Below, in pieces: positions 16,754-23,917 of a stretch of DNA of 28,019 nucleotides. The first letter of the stretch is position 1. Each line of letters starts with the position of its first letter. Origin of the DNA: Verrucomicrobiales bacterium (GTDB lineage: Bacteria > Verrucomicrobiota > Verrucomicrobiia > Verrucomicrobiales > DEV007); contig NYVP01000136.1 of NCBI GenBank assembly GCA_002684575.1, forward strand, positions 14,725-42,743. Direction: 5' to 3'. The position numbers and the translations under genes were made by a program. The notes beneath the pieces are model-generated. The model saw nothing but the letters and a program-made list of their open reading frames with translations, was not told where the DNA came from and ran no database searches.

Positions 16754-18927
16754 TTACTTAGTCTCTCAAGTAGTCCTCGGTAGCGTTCTCTTGTATCATT
16801 GTTTTTGACAGCCATTGCTGCAGCTTTTTTTTGACCTACGACCACGACAACTTTGCTTCCTCTCGTGATAGCTGTGTATAAAAGGTTTCTCTGAAGTAAT
16901 AAAAAATGTTGTGTGCTCACGGGGATCACGACGCATGGAAATTCGCTTCCCTGAGATTTATGTACAGTGATTGCAAACGCCGGAGATATTTCATCCAGTT
17001 CCCCTGGTTCGTAAGAAGCCATCCTTTCTCCACTAAATTGAATTTCTATTTTACCAGGATCAGTTGAAATTCCAACCACTTTGCCAATATCACCGTTCAA
17101 TATTTCCTTATCGTAATTATTTCTGGTCTGAATTACTTTATCACCAATTCGGTATCGAGCACCGAAGCGCTCAATCTCGAAGGTTGATTCATTTGCTGGG
17201 TTCAGTGAGTCTTGCAGCCTTCTATTAAGTGATTGAGTTCCCAGGCTTCCTCTGTGCATTGGGGTAATAACCTGAATGTCGTTAACAGGGTCTAATCCCA
17301 GTTTATCCGGTATTCTTTGACTGACCAGGTTGGCAATTTTTTCCGAGGTTTCCTCCGGTTCATCACAGCTCAGGAAAAAGAAATCTGAGTTAGGATTATT
17401 TTTCGCCGATTTTGCGAGTTCTGAGGGAATTACGCCCTGATTAATTTCGTGGGCTGCGCTAATTATTCTACTCTCTGAGGATTGTCTAAATATTTCATTA
17501 AGTCTGGCAACGGGAATTTTATCACATCTGATCATATCTGAAAGAACGCTACCAGGTCCTACCGAAGGTAATTGGTCAACATCACCCACAAGTATCAAAT
17601 GAGCATTGTTTGGAAGTGCTCTAAGTAATGAGCACATAAGTTGTATGTCGATCATTGATGCCTCATCAACAATGAATAGATCACCTTTGAGGGGATTGCT
17701 TTCATCATGTGCAAACTTTCCAGATCTTCCTTGGAATTCTAGTAATCTATGTATCGTTGAGGCCTCTAAACTTGTGCTTTCGGACATTCTTTTAGCCGCT
17801 CTTCCTGTTGGTGCGCACAAGACAGTATTTATTTTTTTAGCCTTTAATATCATAAGGACACTGCGAAGAATGGTTGTCTTACCAACGCCCGGTCCGCCTG
17901 TAATGATTAATACTCTTTCCTGTAATGCTAATTCGACTGCATTTCTTTGACCCTCGGCTAACGGATAGCCGATTTTTTCTTGGCACCATGTTAAAGCTTT
18001 CTCAATTTCTATTTCTGGATAGTTCGCGCCTTTTGAAGCTAATGTTAATATCTTTTTAGAAACTAATTTTTCAGCTGATACCAAGTGATTAGGAAAAATC
18101 ATGGAGACAGAATTAATATCCTCTTTAACGATATCATTATTTGTAATTATTCTTTCTAGGCATTTTTCAACACTAATTTGATCTACTCCCAAAAGATCAG
18201 TGGCTGATTCAATTAGTTCATTTTCAGGTAATGCGCAGTGACCATTTCCGGTCGCAGTTTGAATTGCGAATTGAATGCCCGCCTCGATTCTTGAACGGTC
18301 ATCAAATTTAATGCCTAGCTTTGATGCAATATTATCTGCTGTTTTAAAACCTACTCCATGAAGATCATGAGAAAGTCGGTAGGGGTTTTCACGCAATCTT
18401 TTGATGCTATCATCACCATAAGTTTTATAAATTCTGACAGCCCTTGCTGTGCTAATACCGTGCTGGTGAAGAAATACCATAATTCGCCTGACGGATTTCT
18501 GTTTTTCCCACGACGCTTTTATTTCTTTTCTTCTTTTTGGTCCAATTCCATCTACTTCCTCCAAGCTTTTTGATCGGTCATCAATAATGTTGAAAACTTC
18601 TGGGCCAAATTTTTCTACAAGTTTTTTGGCATAAGTAGGTCCAATTCCGTCAATTAAGCCACTACCAAGATAACGTTCAATGCCTACAAGATTACCGGGT
18701 TCCGAGGTGCTAATTTCATCTGCCTTAAACTGAGTGCCATATTGATCATCTTCAATCCATTCCCCTCTAGCTGCTATATCCTCTCCTGCATTAGGGGCAG
18801 CACAATTACCAACAACAGTTAATACTTTAGTCGCGCCATTTTTACGCACTCGTAAGACACAATAGCCGTTTTCTTCATTATGAAAGGTTACCCTTTCTAT
18901 AGTTCCACTAAGAGTTTTTTCCTGCAC
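16750..18927 (-). CDS. recD2: ATP-dependent DNA helicase RecD2
   Basis: SF1B 5'-3' DNA helicase of the RecD2 type, which acts without RecBC in repair and replication restart. At 725 residues it has the expected length. The N-terminal OB-like region (LSGTIERVTFHNEENGYCVL) marks RecD2, followed by helix-hairpin-helix segments (SGLIDGIGPTYAKKL near 90-105; LEEVDGIGPKRR near 122-133; LHGVGFKTADNIA near 190). The motor holds Walker A GGPGVGKTT (about 340-348), Walker B VDEAS (about 420), a GDVDQLPSVGPG block near 450, and the C-terminal UvrD-like TVHKSQGSEF (about 650). The start is GTG at 18927; no in-frame ATG lies upstream before a stop, and there is no clear ribosome site. It converges with the SDR gene and diverges from the exported-protein gene at 19054. 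Confidence 0.95.
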   Translation of the reverse strand: MQEKTLSGTIERVTFHNEENGYCVLRVRKNGATKVLTVVGNCAAPNAGEDIAARGEWIEDDQYGTQFKADEISTSEPGNLVGIERYLGSGLIDGIGPTYAKKLVEKFGPEVFNIIDDRSKSLEEVDGIGPKRRKEIKASWEKQKSVRRIMVFLHQHGISTARAVRIYKTYGDDSIKRLRENPYRLSHDLHGVGFKTADNIASKLGIKFDDRSRIEAGIQFAIQTATGNGHCALPENELIESATDLLGVDQISVEKCLERIITNNDIVKEDINSVSMIFPNHLVSAEKLVSKKILTLASKGANYPEIEIEKALTWCQEKIGYPLAEGQRNAVELALQERVLIITGGPGVGKTTILRSVLMILKAKKINTVLCAPTGRAAKRMSESTSLEASTIHRLLEFQGRSGKFAHDESNPLKGDLFIVDEASMIDIQLMCSLLRALPNNAHLILVGDVDQLPSVGPGSVLSDMIRCDKIPVARLNEIFRQSSESRIISAAHEINQGVIPSELAKSAKNNPNSDFFFLSCDEPEETSEKIANLVSQRIPDKLGLDPVNDIQVITPMHRGSLGTQSLNRRLQDSLNPANESTFEIERFGARYRIGDKVIQTRNNYDKEILNGDIGKVVGISTDPGKIEIQFSGERMASYEPGELDEISPAFAITVHKSQGSEFPCVVIPVSTQHFLLLQRNLLYTAITRGSKVVVVVGQKKAAAMAVKNNDTRERYRGLLERLSN

Positions 18928-18973
18928 TTCAGGATTATTTTGCCTGAGCTCATCAATAAGTGGTAGTTTTTTT

Positions 18974-18991
18974 ACATATTTAATTATATGT
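18974..18991. promoter_or_regulatory. Perfect 6-bp palindrome in divergent gap
   Basis: ACATAT (18974-18979) and ATATGT (18986-18991) flank a 6-nt AT spacer in the 126-nt gap between recD2 and the gene at 19054. It could be an operator for either gene, but such AT-only symmetry is common by chance in DNA of this composition. No convincing -35/-10 pair was found for the rightward gene. Confidence 0.15.
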
Positions 18992-19053
18992 CTTGGTAAT
19001 TATTATAAAAAAAGTGCTAAGATTCGAATCCTAATATACGTATTTCTATCATC

Positions 19054-19836
19054 ATGAAGATAATGACTTTTGACCTAAAGACGATATACCTGATAATTTT
19101 TACAGTAATTTTGGCTTTTTCCAATGCTCAGGAAGATGATCCACTAGGTGTTTCATCTAGTAAAGCCCTTCAGAGAGTTCAATTGCAGTTTGGTGAATAT
19201 TTTGCAGATAAGGTTGTAGAGATGCGTGGAATTCGAGGTCAGAGTCAACCTCGAGAATGGACTATTGTGGTCAATGATGAGCGAAGTCAGTTCAGATTGA
19301 GAACTGTTCGGGTGGATGCAGAAAAGTCAATTAATGAAGGTGAGAGCTCAAAGTTTTATCCTGAAAATTTACCTATCGGTTTCGCGTCCTCCAAAAAAAT
19401 TAAGATTGATTCAACCAAGGCGTTTGAAATTCTTATCAAAGAAGCTCGTGCTGCAAGAATTGGTTTTGATTATGTGAATTACAAATTAAGAAGCCTTGAA
19501 TTTGGCGACGAGCCTGTTTGGGTTTTATCAGCCATGAGCGCTAAAGGAGTACTTCTTGGGCAAGTAATTATGTCGGCGTATGATGCAAATATTTTCAGAA
19601 CTATTTGGTATTATCGCGGATCGAGAGGATATGTTAAAATCGTTGACTCAGCTCTTGATGGTTTGAGAAAAAATGAAACTAGCGATGAAGATTTTCCGTC
19701 TCCTAAAATTAATGGCGAAACGAAAATCGATAACCCTGTAGAAAATCCTCCGCCTGCCAACCAGCCCACCCCTTCAGTTCCGAGTATTGAACCTGGCACC
19801 GAGGAGGCTGAGGTAAAGCCGATTGGATCAAATTAA
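19054..19836 (+). CDS. Exported protein of unknown function, PepSY-like core
   Basis: I do not recognise this family. It is a 260-residue protein with a signal peptide (residues 1-25, cleavage after AFSNA), a globular middle (about 30-205) and a proline-rich, probably disordered tail (about 215-260, NPPPANQPTPSVPS). In the middle, EPVWVLSAMSAKGVLLGQVI followed by DANIFRTIWYY has the strand-turn-strand pattern of PepSY-type domains (a W.V ... G ... V.V.A..G pattern), a weak resemblance only. A second ATG at 19063 would shorten the signal peptide by three residues. The next gene, a GspG-like membrane protein, begins 9 nt after the stop, so the two probably form an operon and may work together in the cell envelope. 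Confidence 0.72.
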   Translation: MKIMTFDLKTIYLIIFTVILAFSNAQEDDPLGVSSSKALQRVQLQFGEYFADKVVEMRGIRGQSQPREWTIVVNDERSQFRLRTVRVDAEKSINEGESSKFYPENLPIGFASSKKIKIDSTKAFEILIKEARAARIGFDYVNYKLRSLEFGDEPVWVLSAMSAKGVLLGQVIMSAYDANIFRTIWYYRGSRGYVKIVDSALDGLRKNETSDEDFPSPKINGETKIDNPVENPPPANQPTPSVPSIEPGTEEAEVKPIGSN

Positions 19837-19845
19837 ATACACTTA

Positions 19846-20247
19846 TTGGAAGTGATAAAAAATCTTATCAGTGGTATCAATTCAGTCGTCAATCGACTGG
19901 CTTTAGGCATTGTTCTAATACTTATTTTTGCGATATTTATTTACCCATTTTTTTCTGGTGGCAAGGAAGTCAAACGTGTTGAAAATCAAATGGAAATGAT
20001 TGGTAAAGCATTGGAATCTTATTATGCAGAGAATGGTTCATGGCCATCAGCAGGACCGAGTTCTATTGCCGCTATCCTTAAGGGTTCAGTGAGTCAAAAG
20101 GATCCTTGGGATAAAGATTATAGATATTTTTTTTCCAATGATGGGTATGCTATTCAGTCGAGTGGTCCTGATCAGGTTTTTGCAGAAGGGCAAAAATATG
20201 GAAGAGATGATCATTGGTATTCAAAGTCTCTGAGGGAAAAGCGGTAG
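19846..20247 (+). CDS. GspG-like protein with non-cleaved membrane anchor
   Basis: A 133-residue protein resembling the C-terminal domain of the type II secretion major pseudopilin GspG. Residues 43-60 fit the pilin helix (RVENQMEMIGKALESYYAENG), then SWPSAG, KDPWDKDYRYFF (85-96) and IQSSGPDQ (103-110), which match the DPW..PY.Y and SxGPDG motifs of GspG. The N-terminus differs: a hydrophobic helix at about 18-36 starts directly after NRLALG, with no prepilin-peptidase motif (no GFTLIE and no Glu at +5). It is thus probably a membrane-anchored relative rather than an assembling pilin. The start is either TTG at 19846 or GTG at 19852; there is no ATG before the helix. Follows the exported-protein gene by 9 nt. 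Confidence 0.78.
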   Translation: MEVIKNLISGINSVVNRLALGIVLILIFAIFIYPFFSGGKEVKRVENQMEMIGKALESYYAENGSWPSAGPSSIAAILKGSVSQKDPWDKDYRYFFSNDGYAIQSSGPDQVFAEGQKYGRDDHWYSKSLREKR

Positions 20248-20271
20248 AAATTATTTTGAAAAAGGCACGCA

Positions 20272-20291
20272 TTTAATTGTTTTCAATTAAA
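20272..20291 (+). terminator. AT-rich hairpin after GspG-like gene
   Basis: TTTAATTG (20272-20279) and CAATTAAA (20284-20291) form a perfect 8-bp stem with a TTTT loop, 25 nt after the GspG-like stop. A run of seven T lies about 25 nt further on. It may end transcription of the two-gene unit before the beta-propeller gene, though it lacks a GC-rich stem. The rest of this 131-nt gap shows nothing else clear. Confidence 0.35.
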
Positions 20292-20378
20292 TAATTAAAC
20301 CAAAATCTATCAGTTTTTTTAATAAATTATCCAATTTGAAGTTCAATGTGATTTTCATTAAGTTGCTAAATTATAAAA

Positions 20379-21668
20379 ATGAATATTTGTAAGTTTTTTA
20401 TTTCCCTATTTTTTGTCATAGAATTAATCGTTGTTTGTATGGCTGAGGATTGGCCTCGGTTTAGGGGTGTTAACGGTCAAGGTATCAGTTCTCAAGCAGT
20501 GCCAACTCAATGGAGTGAAGATAAAAATATAAAGTGGCGTTGTAAACTTCCTGGCCCGGGAAGTTCGAGCCCTGTTATATATCGCAATAAAATATTTATA
20601 ACGAGTTTTTCAGGAGTAACCACTGGTGATCAAGATTCTTCAAAATTAATAAGGCACATCGTTTGTGTTGATAAAGAAAAAGGAACTATAATCTGGAAAG
20701 ACACAATTAAAGCGACTCAGCCTGAGGATCCTTACAGCGGCTTTTTGGTTGAGCATGGTTATGCATCCAACACCCCTCTAATTGATTCAGGAAGGCTTTT
20801 TGTTTATTTGGGTAAGAGCGGAATTCATTGTTATAGCCTTGATGGAAAAAAACTCTGGCAAAAGAGTTTGGGCACTGGTTCAACCCGTCGAAAATGGGGG
20901 TCAGCTGCGAGTCCTATAATATACAAAAATACTCTTATTGTCAGTGCAGCTGAAGAATCTCTTACGCTATATGGACTCAATCCAGAGGATGGTGATCAAA
21001 AATGGAAGTCGCAGGCTGATAGTCTGGAAATGGCTTACGCGACACCAGTTCTGATGAAATTATCTCCAGAAAGAGATGATTTAATCTTACCTGTACCTGG
21101 GGAGCTTTGGGGGATGAATCCCGAAACTGGTAAACTTAGGTGGTTTACCAAAACTAATATTACCGGCAATGTTTCTCCAAGCCCTGTGCTCGGAAATGGA
21201 ACAGTTTATATTTTTGGTGGTTATCCGAGTCTTCGGCGTTCGGCTATTAAGGTCGATGGTAAAAAAGGGGAGCTTAGGGAAGAGGCAACGATTTGGGAGG
21301 ACAATCAATCATCTTATGTTCCGACTCCAGTATTTGTGAATAATCGACTTTATTGGGCGAGTGATACAGGTTACGCATGTTGTGTAGATGCTAAATCAGG
21401 AGATATGTTATTCCGTGAGCGTTTAGATGCTAGAGGCAAGGGATCTAGAGGGAAGCCTTTTTACGCTGGAGCCATTTTAGCCGGTGATAAGATATATGCG
21501 GTTAGCAGATGGGGCGGAACTTTTGTATTCAATGCAGATAAAGAATTTAAGCTGATATCTCACAATAAAATTTCTAGTGATGACAGTCAATTTCATGGAA
21601 CTCCCGCACTAAGTAATGATGAAATATTTCTACGATCCGATAAATATTTGTATTGTATTTCCGAATGA
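20379..21668 (+). CDS. Secreted PQQ-type beta-propeller protein
   Basis: A 429-residue exported beta-propeller of the PQQ-like repeat (BamB-like) superfamily. A signal peptide covers residues 1-22 (cleavage after VVCMA), and the mature protein opens with EDWPRFRGVNGQGIS, the WPxFRGxxGxG start common to such proteins in Planctomycetota and Verrucomicrobiota. Blade motifs recur: KWRCKLPGPGSSSPVI, SAASPIIYKNTLIVSA, SLEMAYATPVLM, NVSPSPVLGNGTVYIFGG, SYVPTPVFVNNRLYWA, AGAILAGDKIYAVS, HGTPALSNDEIFLRS. These suggest seven or eight blades. No enzymatic residues for a quinoprotein dehydrogenase are evident, so the role is more likely a structural or binding one. The stop overlaps the ATG of the next gene (ATGA), indicating translational coupling with yjbQ. 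Confidence 0.88.
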   Translation: MNICKFFISLFFVIELIVVCMAEDWPRFRGVNGQGISSQAVPTQWSEDKNIKWRCKLPGPGSSSPVIYRNKIFITSFSGVTTGDQDSSKLIRHIVCVDKEKGTIIWKDTIKATQPEDPYSGFLVEHGYASNTPLIDSGRLFVYLGKSGIHCYSLDGKKLWQKSLGTGSTRRKWGSAASPIIYKNTLIVSAAEESLTLYGLNPEDGDQKWKSQADSLEMAYATPVLMKLSPERDDLILPVPGELWGMNPETGKLRWFTKTNITGNVSPSPVLGNGTVYIFGGYPSLRRSAIKVDGKKGELREEATIWEDNQSSYVPTPVFVNNRLYWASDTGYACCVDAKSGDMLFRERLDARGKGSRGKPFYAGAILAGDKIYAVSRWGGTFVFNADKEFKLISHNKISSDDSQFHGTPALSNDEIFLRSDKYLYCISE

Positions 21669-22084
21669 AAATTTTAACGGATAGTTTTGTTGTCACTACT
21701 CATGGCAAAGGTACCTATGAGATAACAGCTGATGTTGAATCGATTGTCTCCAAAAGTGACATTAAGGATGGCGTCGTTACTGTTTTTGTAAGACACACGA
21801 GTTGCTCTCTAATAGTTATGGAAAATGCAGATTCATCAGCTCGAACTGATTTACACGCATTTTTTGATGAATTGGTTCCTGAGGATACTCCTTATTTTGT
21901 TCACACTTATGAGGGAGGAGATGATATGCCCTCTCACATCAGAATGTGTCTCACTGATGTAGATAAGAATGTACCTATAATTGGAGGACAAATGGTTCTA
22001 GGAACATGGCAAGGTCTTTTTCTTTTTGAGCACCGGCGTGCACCGCACACAAGAAATATTGCGGTTTCTGTCTTTGGCGAATAA
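21665..22084 (+). CDS. yjbQ: YjbQ family protein (UPF0047)
   Basis: Small trimeric cytoplasmic protein of the YjbQ/UPF0047 family, which has been assigned a secondary thiamine-phosphate-synthase activity; its main role is not settled. Hallmarks seen are VRHTSCSLIVMENAD (about residues 44-58), HTYEGGDDMPSHIRMCLT (about 81-98), GTWQGLFLFEHR (about 116-127) and the RNIAVSV end. The length of 139 is typical. The start is the ATG at 21665, which overlaps the TGA of the upstream propeller gene; a longer reading from a TTG at 21653 adds four non-family residues and is less likely. Coupling of a cytoplasmic protein to a secreted propeller is unexpected and may simply reflect compaction. Confidence 0.93.
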   Translation: MKILTDSFVVTTHGKGTYEITADVESIVSKSDIKDGVVTVFVRHTSCSLIVMENADSSARTDLHAFFDELVPEDTPYFVHTYEGGDDMPSHIRMCLTDVDKNVPIIGGQMVLGTWQGLFLFEHRRAPHTRNIAVSVFGE

Positions 22085-22154
22085 TTCTGAGAAAATTGAT
22101 TTTTCATAATCACCTAATTCTGGATATTTCTGTTTATTTTGCTTTAGTAGAATC

Positions 22155-23273
22155 ATGGATTTAACTCATAATGCATTTGGTACATGGAGCGGCGGTCGTT
22201 TCATGCATTTCGGTGAATCACTCACTGAAGAACGTTTCATTTCGCTAATTAGGTTGGCTTATGATTCAGGAATTAGAACGTTCGTTACTTCAGATGTTTA
22301 CGGGGTAGGCAGAGCGGATCAGATTCTTGGGCAAGCTCTCAACGACTTTGATCGTGAATCGTACTGTCTTGTCGGAATGCTCGGTCATGATATCTATGAG
22401 GGAAAAAGAGAGGGTTCCAAAGGGTATCCAAGATTTAGTAATCCCTCTTTGCGTTCCGCATCCGAGTATTCGTCCTTCTTAAAAATGGCTGCGGAAAAAT
22501 CTTTAGAAAATTGTTCAGCCAATAAATTTGATCTTGTAATGCTTCATAACCCTGATGAAAAAGGGTATAACGATCCGGCGGTATGGGATGCGATGTCAGA
22601 GCTCAAGGTGGCAGGGTTTACTGATAGGTTAGGAATTGCTCCAGGCCCTGCTAATGGTTTTACTCTTGATCTAATTTATAGCTTTGAACAATTTGGTGAA
22701 TTGATGGATTGGGCTATGATTATTCTAAACCCTTTGGAACCTTGGCCTGGTCGATTATGCTTAAAGGCTGCAGAAAATGCGGGCATCGATATATTAACAA
22801 GAGTTGTTGATTATGGAGGAATTTTTCATGGTACGATGAAACCGGATCACGAGTTTCGGGCTGGTGACCATCGAACCTATAGACCAAGTGGATGGGTTGA
22901 GGAGGGTTTGCGTAGGGTCGATAACATGAGGTCAATTATTGACAAATATGATTTGAGCGAACTTCACTTTTCATGTCTTTGGAATTTATCTCATACCCCC
23001 GTTCGTAGTGTGGTACCCACTTTTATTCAAGAAGCTGGTGATGACGCTAAACCTATTGAAGATTTGGTTAGAGAATATGGAACTTTGCCGATAGAGAGTC
23101 CTTTCAGTCAAGCTGAGGTGGACGAAATCGCTGCGATCGGTGATAACACTGGATGTATGATGTTGAAGGGTGCCAGTAATCGCCACGCAGAAAGTTTAAG
23201 ACCTGACGAATGGCCTATGAGACCTGAACTTATGGAACTTGCTGACCGTCACGGCCTTGGAAGCGAATGGTAA
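22155..23273 (+). CDS. Aldo/keto reductase-like protein with incomplete tetrad
   Basis: A 372-residue protein of the aldo/keto reductase TIM-barrel superfamily; substrate unknown. The fold is recognisable from TSDVYGVGRADQILGQAL (residues 45-62), KFDLVMLHNPD (124-134), the LKVAGFTDRLGIAPGP strand, ILNPLEPWPG, VVDYGGIFHG and SVVPTFIQEAG. Of the AKR tetrad, Tyr (Y49) and His (H131) are present. The Asp of the usual DTA..YG motif is V44, and the Lys of the usual TKxG motif is M75 in VGMLGHD; see findings. The C-terminus has conserved-looking GDNTGCMMLKGA and DEWPM segments. No clear ribosome site precedes the ATG. It follows yjbQ by 70 nt and overlaps the peptidase start by 7 nt, so it is probably in an operon with it. 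Confidence 0.85.
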   Translation: MDLTHNAFGTWSGGRFMHFGESLTEERFISLIRLAYDSGIRTFVTSDVYGVGRADQILGQALNDFDRESYCLVGMLGHDIYEGKREGSKGYPRFSNPSLRSASEYSSFLKMAAEKSLENCSANKFDLVMLHNPDEKGYNDPAVWDAMSELKVAGFTDRLGIAPGPANGFTLDLIYSFEQFGELMDWAMIILNPLEPWPGRLCLKAAENAGIDILTRVVDYGGIFHGTMKPDHEFRAGDHRTYRPSGWVEEGLRRVDNMRSIIDKYDLSELHFSCLWNLSHTPVRSVVPTFIQEAGDDAKPIEDLVREYGTLPIESPFSQAEVDEIAAIGDNTGCMMLKGASNRHAESLRPDEWPMRPELMELADRHGLGSEW

Positions 23274-23905
23274 ATGCTATCATTTGTGCACTTATTTTTA
23301 TGAATTGGGCAGAATCAGAAAATTTATCTGCACCAATAGCAAACAAGCAGGATCATGTTCATAATGATCACGGTATACCAAGAGAAGATCCTTATTTTTG
23401 GTTGAAGAATCGAGAAGATCCTCAAGTGACAAAATATCTTGAAGATGAAAATAAGTATACAAATCTAATCCTTGAAAAAACTAAAAAACTGCAGGCGGAT
23501 TTATTTAAGGAAATTAAAGGAAGAATTAAACAGGATGATTCCTCCTACCCGATTCCATGGAAGGACTTTGTCTATTATACACGTTTCGAAATAGGATCGG
23601 ATTATACGAAGTATTACAGACGCGGAAAAGATGAGGAGAGTGATAACGAAGAGCTTCTATTCGATGTTGCTGCAATGTCATCAAAACATGAGTATTACGA
23701 TTTTGATCAGGGGGACGTTAGTCCCGATCAGAACCTAGTTATTTTTTCTACTGACGTCAGTGCTAGGGGTTTCAGAACCATTAGAGTTTATGATGTAAAT
23801 AAACGTAAGGTACTTAAAGATACAATTAAATCTATTGACGGTGGTCATGCTTGGGCTGCTGATAGTAAAACTTTTTTTATACCAAACAAGATCCTGAGAC
23901 TTTGA
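23267..23905 (+). CDS. Prolyl oligopeptidase, N-terminal part (frameshifted)
   Basis: First 212 codons of an S9A prolyl-oligopeptidase-family serine peptidase, split from its catalytic part by a -1 frameshift. The start of the mature region, DHGIPREDPYFWLKNREDP (about 36-54), is the family's usual N-terminus, followed by the first propeller blades (YYRRGKDEESDNEELLFDV; DQGDVSPDQNLVIFSTD). The last family-like residues are AWAADSKTFF at about 195-204. After the T7 run the frame gives only eight unrelated residues to a TGA at 23903. Slipping back one base at that run restores TFFYTKQDPETLRSFQVW, the expected continuation. The N-terminus has a short hydrophobic stretch (NAIICALIFM) that could be an export signal. 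The ATG overlaps the end of the preceding gene by 7 nt. Confidence 0.85.
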   Translation: MVNAIICALIFMNWAESENLSAPIANKQDHVHNDHGIPREDPYFWLKNREDPQVTKYLEDENKYTNLILEKTKKLQADLFKEIKGRIKQDDSSYPIPWKDFVYYTRFEIGSDYTKYYRRGKDEESDNEELLFDVAAMSSKHEYYDFDQGDVSPDQNLVIFSTDVSARGFRTIRVYDVNKRKVLKDTIKSIDGGHAWAADSKTFFIPNKILRL

Positions 23906-23917
23906 GAAGTTTTCAGG
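23872..23917 (+). other. Slippery T_TTT_TTT heptamer plus hairpin at frameshift
   Basis: The junction between the two peptidase frames sits on seven T (23872-23878), phased as T TTT TTT in the upstream frame, the classical shape for -1 slippage. Downstream, CCTGA (23893-23897) pairs with TCAGG (23913-23917) and, inside it, ACTT (23899-23902) with AAGT (23907-23910), around a TGAG loop that holds the upstream-frame stop. The gap of 14 nt from heptamer to stem is longer than is usual for programmed frameshifting. A missing T in the sequence would look the same. Confidence 0.55.
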
